Of a DNA stretch of 64,000 nt, positions 57,382-64,000 are shown piece by piece (the first letter of the stretch is position 1; each line of letters starts with the position of its first letter). The notes under the pieces were generated by a model. The model worked only from the letters and a program-made list of their open reading frames with translations, made no database searches and was not told the origin of the DNA. Origin of the DNA: Salinimonas marina. Its GTDB lineage: Bacteria > Pseudomonadota > Gammaproteobacteria > Enterobacterales > Alteromonadaceae. The position numbers were made by a program, and so were the translations under genes. Location: assembly GCF_015644725.1 (NCBI RefSeq), contig NZ_CP064795.1:3532501-3596500 (forward strand). Reading direction: 5' to 3'.

Positions 57382-57585
57382 CCCCTTCGCATGCAGGCTC
57401 GCAATACGTAATTTTTGCAAGCAGAGGGCCGCTTATCTCCCAGCTGGAGCCAACCTTCAGGGGGCGGCGCCGTGAGTAAAATCATCCCAGGCATCGTCGC
57501 TACTACGCTGCCCCCTGTGACGGCAAATTGGCACGTATCTTTCTATTTTATCCGAACAAGACAGGCTTTATTGAAGGCATACGCC

Positions 57586-58704
57586 ATGGTACGGGTTTCC
57601 GGCTGGGTAAAGGGATTGTTAGGGTTGCTGCTGGTGGTGCTGGCCATTCGGATAGCCTTACCGTATGCCGCGCAGTGGTACATTAACCGCACGCTGAGCC
57701 AGCCTGGGGAGTATCAGGGTCGGGTTGGCGATGTTGATTTGATGCTATGGAAAGGTGCATACAGCCTCGACAACCTTCTCATTATCAAGCAGGGTGGCTC
57801 ACTGTCCCGCCCCCTGTTCCAATCCGATAGCATAGAATTCAGTCTGCTCTGGTCGGCGCTGATGGATGGCGCCGTGGTGGGCACCGTTACGCTGCGGCGG
57901 CCGGAAATTAATTTCATTGATGCCACTGATGATTCCCAGGATCAGGTGGGTGTTTCGGAAAACTGGCTTAATCTGGCCAGTCAGCTGTTCCCTCTACAAA
58001 TTGATAAGCTGGAAATCATCAATGGCCGAATTGGTTTTTACAATCCCGACACGGCACCACCTATTGAAGTGGCGCTGCACGCCATTAACGGCGCCGCGTT
58101 TAATCTGGTGAATAGCCGGGATCTGTCAAAAGACTTAGTAGCCCGGGCTCAGTTTCAGGCCAACACGGCCGAACAGGGCACCCTTGCGCTTAACGCAAAG
58201 CTTGACCCAAGCACCCGCAAGCCCACCTTTGATATTGATGTGCAGGCCAAAAATGTGGCACTGGTCAATTTCAAAAACCTGCTGGATACGTATGCCCCAT
58301 TTGATTTGGAAGCCGGCTCCCTGGAGCTGGCGGCCGAGCTGGCCAGTGACGATGGTCACCTTAAAGGCTACATCAAGCCCATTTTGCATGACGTCACCGT
58401 GTTTTCCTGGAAAGGCGATATCGTTGAAGACGATGACGGCTTTTTTGCCGGCATCGTAGAAGCGGGGTCGGCGCTTATTGCCGAGATTTTTGAAAATCAG
58501 TCAGAAGAGCAGATTGCCACCAGAATCCAGCTCAGTGGAAACCTGGATGATCCTGACACCCCGATTCTGCCTGCCATTGGCGCTATTATTGAAAATGCTT
58601 TTATCAATGCCATCCAGGGTACGGTAGAAGGATCGGTAGAATTAGAAGACGCCACCAGGCAAAAACAGGAGTCTGAAAATCAACCCCCTGCGGACAAAAG
58701 CTGA
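57586..58704 (+). CDS. DUF748 family membrane-anchored protein
   Basis: From ATG 57586 (AAGG eight bases upstream) the protein has 372 residues: one N-terminal membrane helix (GLLGLLLVVLAIRIALPY) and a large periplasmic domain of the DUF748/AsmA-like type (GDVDLMLWKGAYSLDNLLIIKQGG, IEFSLLWSALMDGAVVGTVTLRRPEINFID). Such proteins resemble lipid-transfer grooves of the AsmA clan. The open frame begins earlier, at TTG 57415, but those codons are not family-like. Confidence 0.85.
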   Translation: MVRVSGWVKGLLGLLLVVLAIRIALPYAAQWYINRTLSQPGEYQGRVGDVDLMLWKGAYSLDNLLIIKQGGSLSRPLFQSDSIEFSLLWSALMDGAVVGTVTLRRPEINFIDATDDSQDQVGVSENWLNLASQLFPLQIDKLEIINGRIGFYNPDTAPPIEVALHAINGAAFNLVNSRDLSKDLVARAQFQANTAEQGTLALNAKLDPSTRKPTFDIDVQAKNVALVNFKNLLDTYAPFDLEAGSLELAAELASDDGHLKGYIKPILHDVTVFSWKGDIVEDDDGFFAGIVEAGSALIAEIFENQSEEQIATRIQLSGNLDDPDTPILPAIGAIIENAFINAIQGTVEGSVELEDATRQKQESENQPPADKS

Positions 58705-58732
58705 TGGCAGGGGGCGGATATTGGTTTACAGG

Positions 58733-59451
58733 CTAGGCGATGTTCTGCACCTTATTGCGTGCCGGAGTTTTGCGCGGCCGACCGGGTTTTCCCTCTAGTA
58801 GCCGCCGGCCAGTGACATGTTCCAGACGCTTGATAAAGTGCTCATCGCCTAACGCCAGACTCATACGCAGGGCCTTTTCAATTTGGGCTACCTGTTCGGC
58901 CGGCAACAGGGTAGCGCATAAAGCATGGTAAGCCTGCTGACGCTGTGACGGCGTGTCGCCTAAGGCCTGATAACTGGGGTGAGGGGTTACGATGGACTGA
59001 CCGCTACCATATTTATTTTCCTGCGCGCTGCTATACAGGGAAGGTGGCGTTTGTTCCTGTAATTGCTGCGAACAAAACATCAGCCGATCGATGTAGCGAT
59101 AGACTGCCAGTGAGTATTCGTCGGATAAAATCAGCGACGCTTTGTAACGATCCTGCCAAATACCGCCCCGATGATCATATTTAGTATTAAAGTGCTGAGC
59201 ATACATGCGCCCGGTGGCCTGTAGCATGCTGGAAATTCCGTTACTGGTTTGTGGGGTAACCAGAATTTGCAACTGGGTGGCGGTCATGCCCCAGGCATGA
59301 ATGGCAACCTCGTAGCGTTCAGCGTACTCAGATAAAGCAGCCAGATAGATTTGTTTGTCATCATCATCTGCCAGTACTGCCAACCCACTACGGGCAACCC
59401 GATGAATATGCTGTGGAATACCCGGGGGGCGGTGCGAAGCTTTCTGGCCAT
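58733..59451 (-). CDS. RayT/Y1 transposase-like protein without catalytic His (one apparent frameshift)
   Basis: The protein has the architecture of REP-associated tyrosine (Y1/HUH) transposases: start MARKLRTAP, GIPQHIHRVARSGLAVLADDD, IHAWGMTATQLQILVTP, FNTKYDHRGGIWQDRYKASLI, SLAVYRYID, and the DNA-binding tail RLEHVTGRRLLEGKPGRPRK. The HUH motif usually reads MTNHVHLL; here the aligned residues are QLQ, so the metal-binding histidines are absent. The following ELNPVRAG is changed too. One base is missing in the GC run at 59421-59429, separating the first 13 or so residues. Restored length is about 239 residues. Confidence 0.75.
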
Positions 59452-59588
59452 AGTGTTTGTATTTTTATCCAAGAAGAATGACAAAAATATAGTCAAGGAT
59501 ATGGCCCTGTGCGACTTTTGTAGGCAATTAATTTAGTTTTTTTAGGTCTACGCCTTTTTTGTTAGGTTTTGAGCGGTTGCTGCTGTGA

Positions 59589-59828
59589 TTAATAATGCGG
59601 CGGCGGGGTTTCTTCAGACATTTTGGCAAGATTGTCCGGCTCCATCGCTTTAACCTTATCCAGCACATGCTTTAGCTGTACCTGTAGCTTTTCCATTTGG
59701 TATTGCTGACTGGTAAGGGCATCATTGAGTTCATCAATGGTATGCTCCTGAAACGCCACCTTCGTTTGCAGATCTTCAATGGCCTGTAGCGCCTGACGCA
59801 ACAAGCCTTGCTGATTAAGTTCATTCAT
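59589..59828 (-). CDS. slyX: SlyX family coiled-coil protein
   Basis: The 79-residue protein is almost entirely a heptad-patterned coiled coil (LQAIEDLQTKVAFQEHTIDELNDALTSQQYQMEKLQVQLKHVLDKV) with the SlyX end EETPPPHY. Function unknown. ATG 59828 overlaps the last codons of the WD40 gene by eight bases. Confidence 0.93.
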   Translation of the reverse strand: MNELNQQGLLRQALQAIEDLQTKVAFQEHTIDELNDALTSQQYQMEKLQVQLKHVLDKVKAMEPDNLAKMSEETPPPHY

Positions 59829-60816
59829 GTTCAATTTCCCAAAGCTCGGCAAAGCCGCTACTGCTTTCTGACAGCACGGTATTATTGTTAACAAAAGCCA
59901 CCGCATACACCAGGGCACTGGGCATCGAAGCGCCGTCGCGGGGTGACACGGCCCATTCACCGATTTGTTCGCCGGTTTTTACCTCCCACAGGTAAATGCG
60001 CCGCGCCGGTGAGCCGGTCAACAGATACTGACCGTCATCAGAAAAGACAGCATCGGTAAATATTTTCTGGCGGGCAATATACTGTAAGTTGGCGACCGGT
60101 GCACCTGTTTGCAAATTCCATATTTGTGATTTTTGCTGGCTGTCGGCCGTAAAGGCGTACCGGCCCTTATCGTCCACCGCCACCAGCGTGACCCGGCTGG
60201 GGTGATTAAAGGTATGAATAATCTGCCCCGTTTCGGTACTCCACAGATACGCCACATAGTCGTTACCACCGGTGAGCGCGTATTTACCATTGGGCGAAAT
60301 ATCCACACTATTAACTTTGGACTGATGCCCTAAAAACTCCATCCGCCGCCCGGTTTCAGGCTCAAAATACATCACCTTGCCGTTGCCCCGCCCCACCAGC
60401 ACACCCTGGCCCTGATTCGCCACCGCAACATCACGGATACTGGACTCATCAATTCGCCAGAACCCTATGGGGTCGCCCTGGGCCATGCTCCACAAAGCAA
60501 AGGCATCGCGGTCGGCGGTCACAATCGTGGAATCGTCTGCGGCGATATGTATATTACCAATCAGGGTGGCAGTGTCGCCCTGATGCGACCACTGATACAC
60601 CGGCTCCGCCTCACCCACCTGCCAGACACTGATGGTGTTGTTCATCCCGGCTACTACCGCGATCTGGCCCGAGCTGGAAATATCTGCTGCATACGCTCCT
60701 GCTTCTGCATGTTCCCACTGTTGCAGCGGCTCGCTTTGAGGTACTGAGCAGGCACATACCCAGCTCAGTAATACGCTTATCCAAAGCATTCGCGGGAACA
60801 AAACAAAATAAGTCAT
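59821..60816 (-). CDS. WD40-repeat lipoprotein
   Basis: The 331-residue protein has a lipoprotein-type signal (LWISVLLSWVCACSV, lipid Cys near residue 23) and about six WD40-type blades (e.g. AAGAYAADISSSGQIAVVAGMNNTISVWQ; SKVNSVDISPNGKYALTGGNDYVAYLW; FTDAVFSDDGQYLLTGSPARRIYLWEV). It should fold as a beta-propeller in the periplasm or outer membrane. It overlaps slyX and is divergent from fkpA. The binding partner is unknown. Confidence 0.85.
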   Translation of the reverse strand: MTYFVLFPRMLWISVLLSWVCACSVPQSEPLQQWEHAEAGAYAADISSSGQIAVVAGMNNTISVWQVGEAEPVYQWSHQGDTATLIGNIHIAADDSTIVTADRDAFALWSMAQGDPIGFWRIDESSIRDVAVANQGQGVLVGRGNGKVMYFEPETGRRMEFLGHQSKVNSVDISPNGKYALTGGNDYVAYLWSTETGQIIHTFNHPSRVTLVAVDDKGRYAFTADSQQKSQIWNLQTGAPVANLQYIARQKIFTDAVFSDDGQYLLTGSPARRIYLWEVKTGEQIGEWAVSPRDGASMPSALVYAVAFVNNNTVLSESSSGFAELWEIEHE

Positions 60817-61056
60817 GTCGTAAGGGCGTCCGAATTAATGTTGTATTGCATCAGTGTATCGACTTTTTAGCACAACAATAAAGCTTTGAAGTCGGAGTCA
60901 CAGACCGGGCCGGTAAGATAAATGATAGTGCCCCCTTGTAATCAGGCGCACACGCCTACACAGTATACAACAGTATGAAAAAGCGTTGTCTGTTGATGCG
61001 TTTCAAAAGGAACCTGACAGATCCGCAGATAAAACTCACGAAAATGGAGAAACGTT

Positions 61057-61830
61057 ATGCGCAAGTCGCTCGTCGCCCTGTCGACAGTTGCCGCATTGGG
61101 CCTGTTTGCATGTCAGCCCGATACCGCCGAAAAAACCGAAAAAGAACAGGCTACTGAATCTTCTGGTGAAGAAATGACGGCAAGTCAGAAACATGCCTAT
61201 GCCATGGGCGCCAGTATGGGGCTGTATGTTGACAACCGCGCAACTCAGCAGGAAAAACTGGGTGTCCCTCTTGATAAAGAAGCGCTGAAAAAAGGCTTTA
61301 ACGACGGTCTTGAAGATTCACTGGTCTTTAGTAAAGAAGAAATTCAACAGCTGGCCCAGGAAGGCGAACAAAGCCTGCGTGAAAAACAGCAGGCTGCCGC
61401 CAAAGAGCAGGCTGAACAAAATGTTGAAAAAGGCAAGGAATACATGGCTGAAAATGCCGATAAGGAAGGTGTAAAAACCACCGAATCGGGCATTCAGTAT
61501 AAAGTATTGGAACAGGGTGACGGTAAGAGCCCGGCCGCGGAAGATACGGTAAAAGTACATTATAAAGGTACCTTGATCGACGGTACGGTGTTTGACTCGT
61601 CGTATGATCGTGGCGAACCTGCGACGTTCCCGCTGAATCGGGTTATCCCTGGCTGGACCGAAGGCGTCCAACTGATGCAGGAAGGTGCAAAGTATGAATT
61701 TGTCATTCCGCCAGAACTGGCTTACGGCGAGCGTGCCACCGGTGCCATCACACCTAACTCTACGTTAATCTTTGAAGTTGAGTTGCTGGAAGTGGTGCAG
61801 GATGCCAGCGAAGAAAATGCCAGCGAATAA
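61057..61830 (+). CDS. fkpA: FKBP-type peptidyl-prolyl isomerase FkpA
   Basis: The 257-residue envelope chaperone has a signal with a possible lipobox (LGLFACQP), an N-terminal dimerisation domain rich in Gln/Lys helices ([35 protein letters not shown]), and a C-terminal FKBP domain ([56 protein letters not shown]). A GGAG site precedes the ATG. The cysteine could mean it is a lipoprotein, unlike E. coli FkpA. Confidence 0.93.
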   Translation: MRKSLVALSTVAALGLFACQPDTAEKTEKEQATESSGEEMTASQKHAYAMGASMGLYVDNRATQQEKLGVPLDKEALKKGFNDGLEDSLVFSKEEIQQLAQEGEQSLREKQQAAAKEQAEQNVEKGKEYMAENADKEGVKTTESGIQYKVLEQGDGKSPAAEDTVKVHYKGTLIDGTVFDSSYDRGEPATFPLNRVIPGWTEGVQLMQEGAKYEFVIPPELAYGERATGAITPNSTLIFEVELLEVVQDASEENASE

Positions 61831-61848
61831 TCGTTAGGCGCTGCAGAT

Positions 61849-61880
61849 GAAAAAAAGCCGACGCCATGCGTCGGCTTTTT
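61849..61880 (+). terminator. Rho-independent terminator after fkpA
   Basis: AAAAAGCCGACGC and GCGTCGGCTTTTT form a long stem around a CAT loop, followed by Ts. Confidence 0.93.
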
Positions 61881-61988
61881 CGTTTAAGGCATATCCGTGC
61901 CTGCCTGTTCCCTACGTGCATAAACGCCTACAAGGTTTAAAGCGCGTGCTCCCATAGTAATGGGAACTATTCGTATGCCGTTTTCGAA

Positions 61989-62360
61989 TCACCTAACCAG
62001 TGTAATCCTCCCAGACGACTTTACCAGCACTGCTTCAAACCGTTTTGGAACAAAAAGCCAATGGCTAATTACCGCAGGCTCTAAAGCCCGAGGGCCCCGG
62101 CGCTCCCGCTTAGCCCGCAAGGTGGCGCAATGATGTAAAATACGATGTCCTGCTTTGTACAACACCAGCCCGCCTACCAATAGGACGACGGTATTGAGGC
62201 TGTCGATACGACTGAGAATATCCACTACCCCCGCCACAAAAAACACTACCCCGGTTAAAAACAGTACAAAGCCCATCACGGTCAGGCCACTTTTTTGGTC
62301 CGGCCGGGATTTTGGATACCCGGTAGCCTTGAATTGTTCACACACCATAGTCATGCTCAT
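61989..62360 (-). CDS. Uncharacterised two-helix membrane protein
   Basis: The 123-residue protein was not recognised. It has two hydrophobic helices (TVMGFVLFLTGVVFFVAGVVDIL; TVVLLVGGLVLYKAGHRIL) and a basic C-terminal half (RAKRERRGPRALEP, KRFEAVLVKSSGRI). There is no good Shine-Dalgarno before ATG 62360, so the start is uncertain. It lies alone, convergent with fkpA and divergent from greB. Confidence 0.55.
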   Translation of the reverse strand: MSMTMVCEQFKATGYPKSRPDQKSGLTVMGFVLFLTGVVFFVAGVVDILSRIDSLNTVVLLVGGLVLYKAGHRILHHCATLRAKRERRGPRALEPAVISHWLFVPKRFEAVLVKSSGRITLVR

Positions 62361-62523
62361 ATTTTACGAGGTTAAGAGATAATCTTCTCTTTATCAGACC
62401 GGTTCGCCACAGGAATGTTCCGCATTTCATTTGCTTCGCCTCTAAGCCAGCAAGCTTGATCCGGCAGCGTGGGCCACTTACTATCTTCTATCTAGTTGAA
62501 TTACTAACATTTGGCAAATAATT

Positions 62524-63009
62524 GTGAAAACGCCGCTGGTGACCCGTAAGGGCTATTTAAAATTACGCGAAGAAATGGATTATCTGTGGCGTCAGGAACG
62601 CCCTGAAGTAACCCGTAAAGTCACCTGGGCGGCCAGTTTGGGTGATCGCAGCGAAAATGCCGATTATCAGTACAACAAAAAACGCCTGCGGGAAATTGAC
62701 CGGCGGGTGCGGTATCTACGCAAGTGTCTGGAATACTTAAAAGTTGTCGACTATAACCCGGAACAAGAAGGTAAGGTATTTTTTGGGGCCTGGGTCACTA
62801 TTGAAAATGAACAGGATAAAACCCTGACCCTGCGCATTGTCGGGTACGATGAGATTTTTGGGCGCAATGATTATATCTCGGTCGATAGCCCCATGGCCCG
62901 GGCACTGATTGGCAAAGCCGAAGATGACGAGGTGATCGTGACCACCGAAGCAGGTACCTTTGAATGGTGGATCACACGAATTTGGTATGACACCACCGAT
63001 AAAGCCTGA
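62524..63009 (+). CDS. greB: Transcription elongation factor GreB
   Basis: GreB rescues backtracked RNA polymerase by stimulating transcript cleavage. The 161-residue protein has the N-terminal coiled coil (RKGYLKLREEMDYLWRQERPEVTRKVTWAASLGDRSENADYQYNKKRLREID, with the acidic tip residues in GDRSENADY) and the C-terminal FKBP-like domain. The start is GTG 62524. Confidence 0.95.
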   Translation: MKTPLVTRKGYLKLREEMDYLWRQERPEVTRKVTWAASLGDRSENADYQYNKKRLREIDRRVRYLRKCLEYLKVVDYNPEQEGKVFFGAWVTIENEQDKTLTLRIVGYDEIFGRNDYISVDSPMARALIGKAEDDEVIVTTEAGTFEWWITRIWYDTTDKA

Positions 63010-63033
63010 AACCATCCCCTTCAGCGTTCGACT

Positions 63034-63444
63034 CTATAGCACTTTTTTGCGCATATCTTTGCGTTGACTATGCTGTTTTTTGGCCTCCAGCCGGCGCCGT
63101 TTTGCGCCTTTGCTAATGCGGGTCGGCTTGCGTTTTTTTCGCTCTACCAGGGCGCTGGCGATCCATTCTTTCAACCGGTTTTCCGCATCCAGCCGGTTTT
63201 GCTCCTGCGTCCGGTAATTTTGGGCCTTGAGGACAAATACGCCTTCGGTCGTCACCCGGTTATCGTGTTTACTGAACAGGCGTTGTTTGATGTTGTCTGA
63301 CAACGAGGATGCCGCAATATCGAAGCGCAGATGAATGGCGCTATTGACCTTATTCACATTTTGCCCCCCGGCGCCCTGCGCCCGAATGGCAGTCATCTCT
63401 ACTTCATGGTCTTCTAACCGAATCGACGGCGTGATCACAATCAT
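63034..63444 (-). CDS. arfB: Peptidyl-tRNA hydrolase ArfB (ribosome rescue)
   Basis: ArfB (YaeJ) frees ribosomes stalled without a stop codon. The 136-residue protein has the catalytic GGQ loop (AIRAQGAGGQNVNKVNSAIHLRFDI) and the basic tail (KKRKPTRISKGAKRRRLEAKKQHSQRKDMRKKV) that threads into the mRNA channel. It is convergent with greB. Confidence 0.93.
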   Translation of the reverse strand: MIVITPSIRLEDHEVEMTAIRAQGAGGQNVNKVNSAIHLRFDIAASSLSDNIKQRLFSKHDNRVTTEGVFVLKAQNYRTQEQNRLDAENRLKEWIASALVERKKRKPTRISKGAKRRRLEAKKQHSQRKDMRKKVL

Positions 63445-63691
63445 AACGGTTTCTGCTAACTCCTTACTGACAATGGCGGGGGGCGGCGCCTGAACAGTGC
63501 CCCATATTTGCTTTTATTACGCACTATGGCCGACTAAAGATGTCATTACCGCCAAAAGTCCTATAGATAAACCATCAATATTCATAATATTGTATATACT
63601 TAATAAAATAATGTTTTGCCTGCACTGGTTGCACTGGGCAGCCGGCAATAAGCGCTGAAACATCTATATAGTTTTGTATGATAACTCATTT
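63445..63691. other. AT-rich divergent region between arfB and the last gene
   Basis: About 250 bases without a gene. The stretch at 63571-63620 is AT-rich (CATAATATTGTATATACTTAATAAAATAA) and likely holds promoters. Confidence 0.4.
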
Positions 63692-64000
63692 ATGACATTA
63701 CCCATGAACATGCAGGACCTCGAGCTTTATCAACGGCTGGATGGTAACAAGGAACTGGCGGAAAAGCTGATTGCCCGGTTTGCTACCAGTCTGCCTATTT
63801 TGATCGTGCGCCTGACGCTGGCCTTGAAAAACCAGGATAGCTTGCGGGCGGGCAGCCAGCTTACAATGTTAAAAGAAGTGGCCAGTGCATTGTCGGCACC
63901 GCACATTCTGCGAGCACTGACCGAACTTGAAACACAACTGCAGGGCACATCCTGTGTTCCGTCCCAGGACTGTATCAGTCGGGTCGAACACATTGCCGCC
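63692..64000 (+). CDS. Partial helical protein, possibly Hpt-like
   Basis: An open frame from ATG 63692 runs off the right edge (103 codons visible). It reads MQDLELYQRLDGNKELAEK then a helix-rich stretch (IARFATSLPILIVRLTLALKNQDS, SQLTMLKEVASALSAPHILRALTEL). The helix pattern recalls histidine phosphotransfer (Hpt) domains, but the expected phosphorylated His is not at the aligned place. The upstream AT-rich region supports a real gene. The family is not certain. Confidence 0.4.
   Translation, partial: MTLPMNMQDLELYQRLDGNKELAEKLIARFATSLPILIVRLTLALKNQDSLRAGSQLTMLKEVASALSAPHILRALTELETQLQGTSCVPSQDCISRVEHIAA

Noticed and set aside
57415..57585. Early start of the DUF748 gene at TTG 57415
   Set aside because: The extra 57 codons precede the membrane helix without similarity; ATG 57586 has a Shine-Dalgarno.

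Overview
This window reads as a chromosomal segment of a marine-type gammaproteobacterium, most likely of the order Alteromonadales (the family is inferred from gene order and protein similarity, not proven). The evidence is the set of conserved gammaproteobacterial neighbourhoods: fxsA-cutA-dsbD, aroQ-accB-accC, prmA-dusB-fis-purH-purD, ompR-envZ, hslO-hslR beside a gspC-N type II secretion operon, nudE-cysQ, opgG-opgH, the yheU/yheT/yheS/yheV/slyX/fkpA group, and greB. Almost everything is housekeeping. No prophage, CRISPR array, rRNA or tRNA gene was recognised.

Layout. 0-5.9 kb: end of fxsA, cutA, dsbD, an M23 peptidase, and aroQ-accBC. 5.9-13.3 kb: a variable stretch between accC and prmA. 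It holds a minus-strand nuclease operon (a FAN1-like VRR-NUC domain fused to a DEDDh exonuclease, plus a DUF2805 protein) behind a LexA-like box, then an HNH protein, a CPXCG protein, a flavin reductase, a HiPIP, an amidase lipoprotein and a solute-binding protein. 13.3-20.8 kb: prmA, dusB-fis, purH, an exported methyltransferase-like protein, purD and prkB. 20.8-21.7 kb: a gene-free gap with twenty imperfect 16-bp tandem repeats, including a 147-bp tandem duplication. 21.7-25.4 kb: ompR-envZ and a serine hydrolase with TPRs. 25.4-30.4 kb: two LysR regulators with an alcohol dehydrogenase, an Old Yellow Enzyme-type reductase and a VOC protein. 30.5-43.3 kb: hslO-hslR and the gspC-N operon. 43.4-52 kb: aldehyde dehydrogenase, yjjX, yrfG, nudE, cysQ, YceI and opgG-opgH. 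52-64 kb: a small outer-membrane barrel, an RlpA-like lipoprotein, the yhe cluster, a DUF748 protein, a RayT-like protein without its catalytic histidines, slyX, a WD40 lipoprotein, fkpA, greB, arfB and a partial gene.

A sequence-quality signal runs through the window. Ten genes, including essential accC and purD, are interrupted by a total of eleven apparent one-base deletions. Ten lie at G/C runs and one in an A/T run. In each case adding one base restores the family's reading frame. Homopolymer undercalling explains this better than real gene loss, so these genes are annotated here as single full-length genes.

The most interesting biology is the putatively SOS-controlled nuclease operon, the 16-bp repeat block upstream of ompR, and the Y1-transposase-like gene with its HUH motif changed to QLQ.
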